Assembly: GCF_001292625.1 (NCBI RefSeq)
Contig: NZ_LAJH01000010.1
Location: 62,001 to 126,000, forward strand
From: Shimia sp. SK013
GTDB lineage: Bacteria; Pseudomonadota; Alphaproteobacteria; Rhodobacterales; Rhodobacteraceae
Length of the DNA: 64,000 bases
Direction of reading: 5' to 3'
The notes beneath the pieces are model-generated. The model did not search any database. It worked only from the letters and a program-made list of their open reading frames with translations, and had not been told where the DNA came from. Of this stretch, positions 46,137 through 54,480 are shown piece after piece. How positions within the stretch are numbered: the stretch's first letter is position 1; each line of letters starts with the position of its first letter. Made by a program: the position numbers and the translations under genes.

Positions 46137-47453
46137 TCAGACCCGTTGCAAGTAGGTTTTCCAGTGGTCAGCCTTTGGGATCGACGCCAGTTCGCGCAGC
46201 TCCTGCCGCTTGGTCATGACCATATTGTCTATCAGCTGTTTGGGCAAACAGCGTGTGATGAACGGATCACTGGCAAAGAGGTCGATCGCGGCTTCCCAGC
46301 CTTCCGCAAGATGCGGCAGATCGAGGTCATAAGCGTTGCCTGTGATCGGGTCTGGCGGGGTCAGCTCTTCGTCGATGCCTTCGATTGCGGCGCCCAAGAC
46401 GGCGGCCAGCATCAGATAAGGGTTGATGTCGCCACCCGCGAGGCGGTGCTCGATACGACGCGCGCCATACGCGCCGCCGGGAATACGCAGCGCGGACGTG
46501 CGGTTTTCGTAGGCCCAGCAGACAGAGGTGGGTGCGTGGTTGCCAGATTCCAGCCGGTCATAGCTTGGGCCATGGGGGGCAAAAATCAGGGTGGAGGCGC
46601 GCATGGCCTGCAGACATCCCGCCACAGCTTGGCGCAAAATTTCGGTGCCATCAGAGCCACCATTGTCAAAAACATTACGCCCGTCAGCGTCCACTACCGA
46701 GAAATGAACGTGCATGCCATTGCCCGCGTCACCGGCGTAAGGTTTGGCCATGAACGTCGCGGCAACCCCGTGTTTGCGGGCGATTCCGCGCAGAAGCTGC
46801 TTGAAGAACAAAGCGTCGTCAGCGGCTTTCATGGCCAATTGGTGGTTCAACGTCACCTCAAATTGACCAATGCCGCATTCTGAGATCATCGATTGGATTG
46901 GGATGCCCATGGCTTCGGCGCCCTCATAGACGTCGGTGAAAAACGCGTCAAATGCATCGATTTCATCGAGACCCATGATCTCGCCTGACATCAGCCGTCG
47001 ACCGCTGCGAGGATCAGTCGGCGGCAACAAGGTTTCGCCGCTTTCGTCCACCAAGGTGAACTCCATTTCGGTTGCGGCCATGACAGTCCATCCGCGCGCA
47101 GAAAAGCGGTCTAGCACTGCGCCAAGCGCCTGACGTGGATCGCCCAGAAATGGCGTGCCGTCCTCGTTGAACATGGTCATCGGCACGGTTTCAGAGGGTG
47201 TCATCAACCACGGCAATGGCATCGGGCCGCGCTCTGTCGGACGCAGGATGCCGTCTGGATCGCCGGTCTCAAACACCAGGGGGCTGCCTTTGATGTCATG
47301 CCCCCAAATGTCCACGTTCAGCACAGACAAAGGCATGCGTACCCCGTCGGAACCGAGCTTGCTCGCTTGTGCTGCCGGAAGGCGTTTTCCACGGATCTGC
47401 CCGTTCAAGTCAGCGATGCCAATTCGGAAGGTTTGATAGTGAAGCGGATCCAT
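46137..47453 (-). CDS. Second glutamine-synthetase family ligase
   Basis: The 438-residue protein is a GS paralogue: TEMEFTLVDESGETLLP, ECGIGQFEVTLNHQ, FMAKPYAGDAGNGMHVHFSV and NRTSALRIPGGAYGARRIEHRLAG. It has the same catalytic layout as the 44048 protein but is clearly diverged, so the two likely use different amine or amino acid acceptors. The ATG at 47453 follows AGG. It belongs to the same rightmost-to-left operon. Confidence 0.88.
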   Translation of the reverse strand: MDPLHYQTFRIGIADLNGQIRGKRLPAAQASKLGSDGVRMPLSVLNVDIWGHDIKGSPLVFETGDPDGILRPTERGPMPLPWLMTPSETVPMTMFNEDGTPFLGDPRQALGAVLDRFSARGWTVMAATEMEFTLVDESGETLLPPTDPRSGRRLMSGEIMGLDEIDAFDAFFTDVYEGAEAMGIPIQSMISECGIGQFEVTLNHQLAMKAADDALFFKQLLRGIARKHGVAATFMAKPYAGDAGNGMHVHFSVVDADGRNVFDNGGSDGTEILRQAVAGCLQAMRASTLIFAPHGPSYDRLESGNHAPTSVCWAYENRTSALRIPGGAYGARRIEHRLAGGDINPYLMLAAVLGAAIEGIDEELTPPDPITGNAYDLDLPHLAEGWEAAIDLFASDPFITRCLPKQLIDNMVMTKRQELRELASIPKADHWKTYLQRV

Positions 47454-47587
47454 AGGGCACCTGTGGTCAATAATTTGATCAAAATATCTCCGGACCCGAT
47501 CCACTTGTCCAGAGGTTTCTGCAAAGTGTCGGTATTGCGTCTGTATCGCGGAGGTGTGAATTCGCCCCCGACAGGCGCTCCAAAACA

Positions 47588-47614
47588 GCGCGCGCGCCCT
47601 GATAGGGCGCGTGC
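47588..47614 (-). terminator. Hairpin after the permease gene
   Basis: A 10-bp GC-rich stem (one wobble) with a TGATA loop lies about 35 bases past the permease stop at 47646, followed on the minus strand by CTGTTTTGG. It may end the ABC transporter transcript. Confidence 0.5.
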
Positions 47615-47645
47615 GGCGTGTTCGTTACACGGATGTGTGGAGCGA

Positions 47646-48455
47646 TCAGCGGATCAGGTTTGGACGCACGCGCAGTTTCGGTCGTGCGGCCTGCGGCAAG
47701 TGCCGGTTCAGGCGACGGTTCACCACCCCGAAGATGCCAATGACCACCAGCGTCAGCAGGATGAAGTAGAAGGCCAGAATTGGATAGGGGACAAACGGGT
47801 TGAACGTTTTGTCGGCAAAATAGCTGGCGTAGTAGAGCGCGTCACCTTTTTGTCCACGTGCGGGGAAGGCGGAGAAGAACACCAGTGCCGTGGCATGAAA
47901 CAAGAAGATCGCCTCGTTGGTGTAGGCGGGCCATGCCAGCCGCATCATGGTCGGAAAAATGATACGGCGAAAACGGGACCAACCTGTAAGGCCGTAGGCG
48001 TCCGCTGCCTCGGTGTCGCCTTTAGGGATCGAGCGCAGAGCGCCGTAGAAGATCTCGGCGGAATAAGCGGCGGTGTTGAGAAACAACACGATGACCGCGC
48101 CAAGCCATGCGGCAGTCAACGGGTCGAAGAAGGCGTAGTTTTTCTTGAGCGACAGGAAGAAAAAATAGGCAAAGAAGAACTGAATGAACAGCGGGCTTCC
48201 CCGGAACAGAAAGATGAACAACTCGCTGGGACGGCGATAGATCCAACGGTCCGAGCTTTTGCCCACAGCCAGCGCCACAGCAAAGAAAAAGCCTGTGCAG
48301 AGCGCGATCACGCCAAAGTAGATGTTCCAGATCATGCCGGAGCCGATCAGGGTGAATTGCTCGCAAACGGTGAAGTCCGAGCGCGGCAGCAGGCGTTCGC
48401 CGTAGCCGATGGCGCGGAACGCATAGTCGGAGATGGTCTGGGCGCAGGACTTCAT
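47646..48455 (-). CDS. ABC transporter permease, HisM/GlnP type
   Basis: The 269-residue protein has five to six membrane segments and the polar-amino-acid permease EAA loop (YGALRSIPKGDTEAADAYGL near residues 137-156). It would pair with the next permease and the ATPase at 50291. It overlaps the upstream permease by four bases. The substrate is a polar amino acid or polyamine, inferred from context. Confidence 0.9.
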   Translation of the reverse strand: MKSCAQTISDYAFRAIGYGERLLPRSDFTVCEQFTLIGSGMIWNIYFGVIALCTGFFFAVALAVGKSSDRWIYRRPSELFIFLFRGSPLFIQFFFAYFFFLSLKKNYAFFDPLTAAWLGAVIVLFLNTAAYSAEIFYGALRSIPKGDTEAADAYGLTGWSRFRRIIFPTMMRLAWPAYTNEAIFLFHATALVFFSAFPARGQKGDALYYASYFADKTFNPFVPYPILAFYFILLTLVVIGIFGVVNRRLNRHLPQAARPKLRVRPNLIR

Positions 48456-49339
48456 GCCGAGGTCTCCTTGCGCATGGCTTCACCGCCGGAGGTGGCCTGT
48501 CCTTTGTTCAGACGGCGCATCACGCGTTCCAGCACGACCTCGCTGACTTTGGTGAAGCTGAGGTAGAAGATCAGCAGGAAGAGGAAGTACCACATGCGCC
48601 AGTCCGGGTGCGGATAGGCGGAGAATTTCGAGGTTTTGGTGCCGCCCAATTCGCGGGCCCAATAGACGATGTCTTCGATGCCAAGAAGGAACAGGAGCGG
48701 CGTGGCTTTGATCAGCACCATCCACAGGTTGGACAAGCCGGGCAGGGCAAAGACCCACATTTGCGGCACAAGCACGCGCCAGAAGGTTTGGCGGCGGGTC
48801 ATGCCGTAAGCTTCGGCGGTTTCCAACTGTGCACGCGGCACAGCCTGCATCCCGCCATAAAGAACGTTGGCGGCAAAGGCGCCAAAGACGATGGCAAAGG
48901 TGATGACGGCGAGCAGGAAGCCGTAAAGCTGATGCACATATTCGGGCGAGGTGCCAAGCGGGACCTTGGCTTGTGGGCAGACGAGAAAATCGTTGCCTTG
49001 GCGGATCGGGTCAGTCCAGTCAGAGCAGACAATATTGTGTTTGATGAGCTCAAACGACTGATCCAGAGCGATCACGAAAAACAGGAAGAAGGCGATGTCG
49101 GGCACGCCGCGCACGATGGCAATATAGCCTTTGCCCAGCCAGCTGACAGGCGCGACGGGGCTGCGGGCAGACATAGCTCCTAGGAAGCCAAAAGACAGCG
49201 CGACGGGGGCGGTCACAGCCAGAAGGGCCAGCACCAGCAGGAAAGACTTGTAAAACGACATGTGCACGCCGGTCGTCAGATAGCAGGTGAGCCATCGGAA
49301 CGTGTCCAGCGTAGAAGGGTCAGTGCAGTAGGAAAACAT
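48452..49339 (-). CDS. ABC transporter permease, HisQ type
   Basis: The 295-residue protein has about six membrane segments and an EAA loop (YGGMQAVPRAQLETAEAYGM). It includes a periplasmic loop with a Cys pair (NIVCSDW and FLVCPQ) that could be a disulfide. It overlaps the HisM-type gene (ATGA) and would form a heterodimeric pore. The ATG at 49339 is used; upstream in-frame residues to 49396 are not family-like. Confidence 0.88.
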   Translation of the reverse strand: MFSYCTDPSTLDTFRWLTCYLTTGVHMSFYKSFLLVLALLAVTAPVALSFGFLGAMSARSPVAPVSWLGKGYIAIVRGVPDIAFFLFFVIALDQSFELIKHNIVCSDWTDPIRQGNDFLVCPQAKVPLGTSPEYVHQLYGFLLAVITFAIVFGAFAANVLYGGMQAVPRAQLETAEAYGMTRRQTFWRVLVPQMWVFALPGLSNLWMVLIKATPLLFLLGIEDIVYWARELGGTKTSKFSAYPHPDWRMWYFLFLLIFYLSFTKVSEVVLERVMRRLNKGQATSGGEAMRKETSA

Positions 49340-49394
49340 CGCGGGTGTCTTTGGTTTGGGTGGCGCTGCCCGAATGTGGGCAGGGGCCGGATAC

Positions 49395-49427
49395 AAAAAC
49401 AGGCCCGCACCGGATGGCGCGGGCCTG
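49395..49427 (-). terminator. Terminator or attenuator between the binding protein and permease genes
   Basis: CAGGCCCGC and GCGGGCCTG pair with a 10-base loop, followed by TTTTTGT on the minus strand. It lies just after the binding-protein stop, a usual place for a partial terminator that keeps the binding protein more abundant than the permeases. Confidence 0.8.
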
Positions 49428-49441
49428 AAAGATCAGTCAGA

Positions 49442-50164
49442 TCAGTAAGTGGCAGCGTTTTCGCCGAACCATTCGATGATCAGAGCGTTCAGGGTGCCGT
49501 CAGCTTTCATTGAGTCGATGGCTGCGTTGAACTTGGCTTTCAGCTCGCCATCGGATTCACGCAGGCCCATGCCTACGCCACCGCCGAGTGGCACGTCAGC
49601 GCCGGCCCAGACCAGTTCACCGCCGGACTCGTCAACCAGTGGTGCCAGATAGTCTTTGTCGGCAAACACGGCGTCCGCTTCGCCGTTGCGCACTGCGGCA
49701 ACGGTTTCTTCGGGAGTGGCGAATTCGATCAAAGCTGCACCGGATTCAGCGATGTAACCTGCCTGAATGGTGGCTGTCTGCGCCGCAACAACGCCGCCTG
49801 CAACGTCAGCGTCCGCGGAGGTGCCAACATATGCGGAATCGGCTGGCGGGATATAGTTCTGAGTGAAGTCGATGACCTCGTCACGTTCGTCGGTGATCGA
49901 CATGCCAGCGATGATGGTGTCGTAGTTGCCAGAAACGAGGTTCGGGATGATGCTGTCCCAGTCGTTTTTAACCCACTCGCAGGTCAATTCAGCGCGCTTG
50001 CACAGCTCGTTGCCCAGAACGATTTCAAAGCCGTCGAGGTTACCCGCGTCGTTGATGAAGTTGTAGGGAGGGTAGGCGCCTTCGGTGCCCATACGCACGG
50101 TGTCGGCCATCGCGAAGCCGGCAGTCAGCGCCAGCGCGGCGGTGGAAAGGATCAAATTTTTCAT
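49442..50164 (-). CDS. Periplasmic polar-amino-acid binding protein (SBP_bac_3)
   Basis: The 240-residue protein has a signal peptide (MKNLILSTAALALTAGFAMA) and the family pattern: VRMGTEGAYPPYNFINDAGNL near residues 23-43, GFEIVLGNELCKRAEL, and VIAGMSITDERDEVIDFT. It binds a polar amino acid or related amine for the permeases encoded downstream. TAGGAG precedes the ATG. Confidence 0.92.
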   Translation of the reverse strand: MKNLILSTAALALTAGFAMADTVRMGTEGAYPPYNFINDAGNLDGFEIVLGNELCKRAELTCEWVKNDWDSIIPNLVSGNYDTIIAGMSITDERDEVIDFTQNYIPPADSAYVGTSADADVAGGVVAAQTATIQAGYIAESGAALIEFATPEETVAAVRNGEADAVFADKDYLAPLVDESGGELVWAGADVPLGGGVGMGLRESDGELKAKFNAAIDSMKADGTLNALIIEWFGENAATY

Positions 50165-50290
50165 GTTTCACTCCTAGTTGGTTTTTTGTGGTCTCTGCGT
50201 GGCACACGTTGGCGCCAAACTGTTGTCAGGTTGCCGTTTTGGCGCGGCAGGTCAAGGCTGCGCCAGTCGGGCGGAGAGGCTTACTCGGCG

Positions 50291-51067
50291 TCAGCCGTGT
50301 ACCGTGGCGGACAAAAATCCCTTGAGGCGCTCGCTTTTGGGATTGCCGAAAAGTTCACTTGGCGGACCCTGTTCCTCGACAAGGCCCTGGTGCAGGAACA
50401 CAACTTTGTCGGAGACATCCGCCGCCAGTTTCATGTCGTGGGTCACGATAAGCATAGTGCGGCCTTCTTCGGCGAGAGCCTTGATCACGCGCACCACTTC
50501 TTGTTCCAGCTCGGGATCGAGCGCCGATGTTGGTTCGTCAAACAACAGAGCTTCAGGCTCCATCGCCAGCGCACGGGCAATCGCAGCGCGCTGTTGCTGG
50601 CCGCCCGAGAGTTGGGCTGGATAAACGTCGTGTTTGTCCTGAATGCCAACCTTATTGAGATAAGCGTGGGCGGACTCTTCGACTTCGGCGCGGTCTCGGC
50701 CCAGCACCGTCAGCGGTGCCTCCATCACGTTTTGCAGGATGGTCATATGAGACCACAGGTTGAACTGTTGAAACACCATCGACAGGTTCGTGCGAATGCG
50801 CAGCACCTGTTTGGCGTTTGCAGGGACCCGGTCATGGCCAGCGCCACGCCAGCTGACGGGTTCTCCCTTGAACAGGATGTCGCCTTGCTGGCTGTGTTCC
50901 AACAGGTTGGCGCATCGCAGTATCGTGGATTTGCCGGACCCAGAGGAGCCGATCAAAGACACGACGTCACCGCGATTGGCAGTGATGTCGACACCTTTGA
51001 TGACTTCTAGCTTGCCGTAGGCTTTGTGCAGGTCGCGGATTTCCAGAACGGGCGCGGTTTCGGGCAC
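50291..51067 (-). CDS. ABC transporter ATPase, polar amino-acid type
   Basis: The 258-residue protein has Walker A GSSGSGKST near residues 39-47, the Q-loop VFQQFNLWSHMT, signature LSGGQQQR, and Walker B ALLFDEPTSALDPE. It powers the adjacent permeases. The start is a GTG at 51067 with GGGGA upstream; the in-frame extension to 51394 has no ATPase character. The gene is upstream of the binding protein and permeases in the same direction. Confidence 0.9.
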   Translation of the reverse strand: MPETAPVLEIRDLHKAYGKLEVIKGVDITANRGDVVSLIGSSGSGKSTILRCANLLEHSQQGDILFKGEPVSWRGAGHDRVPANAKQVLRIRTNLSMVFQQFNLWSHMTILQNVMEAPLTVLGRDRAEVEESAHAYLNKVGIQDKHDVYPAQLSGGQQQRAAIARALAMEPEALLFDEPTSALDPELEQEVVRVIKALAEEGRTMLIVTHDMKLAADVSDKVVFLHQGLVEEQGPPSELFGNPKSERLKGFLSATVHG

Positions 51068-51117
51068 GTGATCCCCATCAATTCTTGTTGTGACTTGGAG
51101 ACACAATAGGAATGAAA

Positions 51118-51140
51118 AATTGCGCAATTGCAACTTGCAA
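51118..51140. promoter_or_regulatory. Palindrome and TTGCAA repeats upstream of the transporter operon
   Basis: AATTGCGCAATT (51118-51129) is a perfect 12-base palindrome, directly followed by two TTGCAA copies one base apart (51128-51140). It lies about 50 bases before the ATPase start and looks like an operator for a dimeric repressor. No regulator is identified. Confidence 0.45.
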
Positions 51141-51194
51141 AACGGCACCTTTGCGGCGGGTTCCGTCAATTTGCACGCATTTACGTCCAAATGT

Positions 51195-51929
51195 TCAAGG
51201 TGCGGGCGGAATGGAGACCGCAAGATAGGCCGTCTGACGAATGTCGACGATGTCATGCAAGTGCAGTACGTCGCGGTCTGCGGGGGAGAGATCAAAAATC
51301 GCGCGCGATATGGCATTGGCCAACGGCATGGGGTCGCGTTTGAGCGCGGTGATAAAAGGCAGCGCCGGAGTGGGCGTGGTGCGGTCAACCTCAATCAGAT
51401 CAGCGGCATACTCTTCGTATCGGCGGATCATTTCCCAGCTGAGCGCGTCCAGCGCTGCAAAATCGGTGAAGCCATCCGCCACAGACCGACCCGAATCGAC
51501 GTGAGAACCGGTTTCACGCAGTTCGCCGATTCGCAGGCCGTTGTCTTGAAAGTGCTGATAGGGCGCGGCCCAACCGGATTGGGAAAGCGGGTCGTTGAAA
51601 GCCATCTTGGCGCCATCAAACGCGATGATTGGTTCACCGGCGCGCGAACGATGGGCAACAATGACGGAGTTATAATATCCGGGCTGACAGCCATAAAGGC
51701 GATAATCCGGCGTGCCGACCAGTTTCACCCTTCCGTGCAGTTTGGAACGGTAGGGCAGCCCGCAGGTTTGGGAGATCACAAGATCGGGATCCTGCCACAT
51801 GTCCCAAACATCCCGACCACGGGCCAAGCGTTCGGGACCAAATCCGAGATGGTCGCGCACGGCCTCCCAGAAGCGGTTGTTGGCCTCTGCGGTTTCAGGC
51901 CGGTCATACATCGGCAAGGACGCAATCAT
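51195..51929 (-). CDS. PhnD/SsuA-like substrate-binding domain protein, no signal peptide
   Basis: The 244-residue protein resembles PhnD-like binding domains: LPMYDRPETAEANNRFWEAV, LVISQTCGLPYRSKLHGRV, and DYRLYGCQPGYYNSVIVAH. No signal peptide is seen, so it may be cytoplasmic or an unusual member. It is translated from an ATG that overlaps the TerB-like gene stop (ATGA). The role is unknown. Confidence 0.75.
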   Translation of the reverse strand: MIASLPMYDRPETAEANNRFWEAVRDHLGFGPERLARGRDVWDMWQDPDLVISQTCGLPYRSKLHGRVKLVGTPDYRLYGCQPGYYNSVIVAHRSRAGEPIIAFDGAKMAFNDPLSQSGWAAPYQHFQDNGLRIGELRETGSHVDSGRSVADGFTDFAALDALSWEMIRRYEEYAADLIEVDRTTPTPALPFITALKRDPMPLANAISRAIFDLSPADRDVLHLHDIVDIRQTAYLAVSIPPAP

Positions 51930-52366
51930 TTGGTGGCAGCCACCCGTTGACGCGCCAGAGCACTGTCTTTGTCGTTGATGCCCAGCAGATTTGCCGACAG
52001 CCGCAATAGCGCGTCTTCTTCGGCGTCGCGTTGTCCGTCAGCCAACGCCACGGACCACATGGCCTCGATCACGGCGATGCGGTCGTCGTGGGCCACGGCG
52101 TCCTTGATTGCGCGCGTGAAGCGCACGGTGTCTGGCGCTTCGGCCTCAAGAGCTTCTGAGTCGCGCATGAGAGATTGCGCATCGCTTGGCGCAAGGGCGT
52201 AGCGTTCGGTGATAATGCGTTCGATCCGCGCGGCTTCGATACTGCTGTAGTGATTGTCTGCCCGTGCGATGCGCACCAAGAGCGTCGTGAGCGCCAAGCG
52301 GGCGTCGGTTTGATCCAGCGGGGCGGGGGCGGGGGCTGTGAGCCGTTTCAAAAAATCTGCGAACAT
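51926..52366 (-). CDS. TerB-like protein
   Basis: The 146-residue helical protein has the TerB pattern: LTTLLVRIARADNHYSSIEAARIERI near residues 27-52, then VIEAMWSVALADGQRDAEEDALLRLSANLLGI. TerB-like domains bind metal or partner membrane proteins, and the family is linked with stress resistance. A second copy lies at 53716. The ATG at 52366 is chosen over a TTG at 52402. Confidence 0.82.
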   Translation of the reverse strand: MFADFLKRLTAPAPAPLDQTDARLALTTLLVRIARADNHYSSIEAARIERIITERYALAPSDAQSLMRDSEALEAEAPDTVRFTRAIKDAVAHDDRIAVIEAMWSVALADGQRDAEEDALLRLSANLLGINDKDSALARQRVAATK

Positions 52367-52411
52367 GGTCTGAGATGTAGGCGTGCCTGCGGGTTGGGGC
52401 AACTTTTTCTT

Positions 52412-53104
52412 TCATATCCGGCGTTGTTTCGCAGTGGCGCTCTCCCATCCGGCGATCAGGCTGGCACGGCGGCCGGGATAGGTGTCGGGCAGAACGTACA
52501 TGTCTGCCACACGATCGGTGCGGAAATGTCGGTAGTCCTGACGGGTTTCACACCAGGCCACGATATAGCGGGCGCCGCTGAGGTAGGCGATTAGCAGCGG
52601 CCAAATCGTGCGCTTGGAGGCGGAGCCGGTCTGATCGCGGTACGACAGTTGCAGACGATAGCGGTTGCGGATCGCGTGGCGCAGGCTGGCGCCGTCAAAT
52701 GCGCTAGGTGGTGGTGTGCCAGTTGCAATCGGGCGGCTGCTGGCGTCCAGAATAACAGGCCGAAGGTCGCCGGGTATGGCCTCTGACAGTTTCGCCACCA
52801 GATCACGGGCGGCGGTGGCAAGCGACGGGTCTGCCTGTGCTGCCACAAGGGCGGCGCCAAGCGCTGCGGCTTCCAACTCATCCGCTGTTAGCATCAGGGG
52901 CGGCATATCGTATCCGTCTTGTAGGACATAGCCGGTGCCGGCCTCCCCCAGGATAGGCACCCGTTGTGCGGTGAGTTCCGCCATATCGCGATAAAGCGTG
53001 CGGAGGGAGACTTCGAGTTCTTCTGCAAGGCGCGCTCCTGTCACAGGCGCCCTCGAGGAACGCAATATCTGGATAATCTGGAACAGCCGTTCGGTGCGAC
53101 GCAT
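52412..53104 (-). CDS. YafY/DeoR-like regulator with WYL domain
   Basis: The 230-residue protein has an N-terminal HTH_11 (MRRTERLFQIIQILRSSRA, ARLAEELEVSLRTLYRDMA) and a C-terminal WYL domain (LQLSYRDQTGSASKRTIWPLLIAYLSGARYIVAWCE). Such regulators bind a palindrome near their own gene. A perfect palindrome at 53127-53146 lies just upstream, between it and the divergent SRPBCC gene. AGGAG precedes the ATG. Confidence 0.92.
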   Translation of the reverse strand: MRRTERLFQIIQILRSSRAPVTGARLAEELEVSLRTLYRDMAELTAQRVPILGEAGTGYVLQDGYDMPPLMLTADELEAAALGAALVAAQADPSLATAARDLVAKLSEAIPGDLRPVILDASSRPIATGTPPPSAFDGASLRHAIRNRYRLQLSYRDQTGSASKRTIWPLLIAYLSGARYIVAWCETRQDYRHFRTDRVADMYVLPDTYPGRRASLIAGWESATAKQRRI

Positions 53105-53115
53105 TTTTATCTCCT

Positions 53116-53146
53116 GCTGACACGCTGCTGACATAACGCTGTCAGC
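53116..53146. promoter_or_regulatory. Palindromic operator between the WYL regulator and the SRPBCC gene
   Basis: GCTGACA-TAACGC-TGTCAGC (53127-53146) is a perfect 7-bp inverted repeat, with a third GCTGACA at 53116. It lies in the divergent promoter region and is the best candidate for the WYL regulator's own operator. Confidence 0.72.
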
Positions 53147-53213
53147 AAGGCAAGGATATCTAAGGCTCAGATACAGTTTGGGAAGGCCGAGTGAGGCCGG
53201 GAAGGGAAAGACA

Positions 53214-53684
53214 ATGTTGAAGATCGAGCGGTCATTGGAGATTGAAGCAACGCCAGAGCAAGTCTGGGCAGTGATGGGGCGGTTCATGCACATTGACGCT
53301 TTCGCGCCTGAGGTGGCGCGGGTTGAAGCGCTGACAGTTGGCGAGGATCAGGTGGGGTCGCAGCGGCGGTGCCATTTTACAAACGGGCAGGCGTTGGTGG
53401 AGACGGTCACAGCGTGGGACGCAGGCCGGGGCTATAGCGTGGCGCTGTCTGAGATGGGATCGATGCCGATGTCGGCGGCCAGTGCGGAGTTGCGGATTGA
53501 AGCGGTGGGCAACAAGGCCCGCGTGGTATGGGGATTTGCAGGGAAGATGAAATTTGGCCCGCTTGGTTGGCTGATGGGGCAACTGATGCTGAAGCCGATG
53601 ATGGGCAAGGTGATTGCTGCCAACCTTGAAGGATTGGCGGGGCGGGTGAGCAAGGCCCCCAAAGCAGTGAGCGCGGTCGCCTGA
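53214..53684 (+). CDS. SRPBCC (START-like) domain protein
   Basis: The 156-residue protein has the SRPBCC pattern (LEIEATPEQVWAVMGRFMH near residues 7-25; a central AELRIEAVGNKARVVW; a C-terminal LEGLAGRVSKA helix). These proteins bind hydrophobic ligands or act in ligand cyclisation; a role here is unknown. It is divergent from the WYL regulator and likely its target. The ATG at 53214 follows AAGGG. Confidence 0.85.
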   Translation: MLKIERSLEIEATPEQVWAVMGRFMHIDAFAPEVARVEALTVGEDQVGSQRRCHFTNGQALVETVTAWDAGRGYSVALSEMGSMPMSAASAELRIEAVGNKARVVWGFAGKMKFGPLGWLMGQLMLKPMMGKVIAANLEGLAGRVSKAPKAVSAVA

Positions 53685-53715
53685 TTTCTGAGCACGTGAC
53701 CCGTCAGCCTCGCGG

Positions 53716-54141
53716 TCAATCGTCCGCGGGGCTATCTTCGGGTTTGATCCCCAGCATGGCTTCAATTTCGTGCAAGCTGGTGAGTTCGGCCGTAACGCGG
53801 GCGCCGTCAGCGATGATCACCTGCCAGAGCTGCTGTGCGACCTCGAGGCGGTGCGGGTAGTCAATGTGCTCGCGGATCATCAGGGCAAAATCAGGTGTGC
53901 CCGGCGCGGCGGCTTCGAGTTTCTCGCATGTTGCCCGCATCTTGGCGGATTGCACGGCGTTCAGGCCAAAGGCGGCCCCGAGGATGCGGTCGATCTCGCC
54001 AATTTCCATCGCGTGATAATTGTTGTCGGACTTGGCCACGCGCACCATGAGCGCGCCAAGGGCGAGTTTTTCGTCCAGTTCAGGCAACTCTTGCTGTGCG
54101 GGTTTGTTTTTCAGACGCTCAAGCAGGCTGTCCCAGATCAT
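53716..54141 (-). CDS. Second TerB-like protein
   Basis: The 141-residue protein repeats the TerB-like pattern: LALGALMVRVAKSDNNYHAM near residues 26-45, then LEVAQQLWQVIIADGARVT. It is diverged from the copy at 51926. It overlaps the DUF1330 stop by four bases (ATGA), so the two are co-translated. Confidence 0.8.
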   Translation of the reverse strand: MIWDSLLERLKNKPAQQELPELDEKLALGALMVRVAKSDNNYHAMEIGEIDRILGAAFGLNAVQSAKMRATCEKLEAAAPGTPDFALMIREHIDYPHRLEVAQQLWQVIIADGARVTAELTSLHEIEAMLGIKPEDSPADD

Positions 54142-54431
54142 GGTTCGTACCCTTCGACGATGACCAGATCGCTGGTGGCGACAGCGGAGCGCAGTTTGAT
54201 TGCGGCTTGATAATCCGCGCTTTGGTAGCAATCGAGCGCGGCCTGATACGTTGGGAATTCGATCAGGACATTGCGCGAGCGCGACCCGCCTTCGGGGTTT
54301 TCAAACTGTCCGGCGCGGACCAGAAATTTGGCACCATAATCGGCAAATGGTTTTGCATTGGCTGCCACGTATTTTTTGTATTGCTCCATGTCATCGACGT
54401 CGACGCGTGCGATCCAATAGCCCTTGGCCAT
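54138..54431 (-). CDS. DUF1330 family protein
   Basis: The 97-residue protein fits DUF1330 (ferredoxin-like dimeric alpha-beta fold): MAKGYWIARVDVDDMEQYKKY at its start, then ENPEGGSRSRNVLIEFPTY. The family's function is unknown. It is the first gene of a pair with the second TerB-like gene, and its ATG at 54431 follows AGGAAGG. Confidence 0.88.
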   Translation of the reverse strand: MAKGYWIARVDVDDMEQYKKYVAANAKPFADYGAKFLVRAGQFENPEGGSRSRNVLIEFPTYQAALDCYQSADYQAAIKLRSAVATSDLVIVEGYEP

Positions 54432-54480
54432 GAGTGTAATCCTTCCTGAGCGTTTTTCTTTTTGGTCAAGGTGCCGAAGG

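Noticed and set aside
47298-48566. A 422-codon open frame antisense to the GS-like and permease genes
   Set aside because: The minus-strand proteins have clear membrane and catalytic motifs. The plus frame has none.
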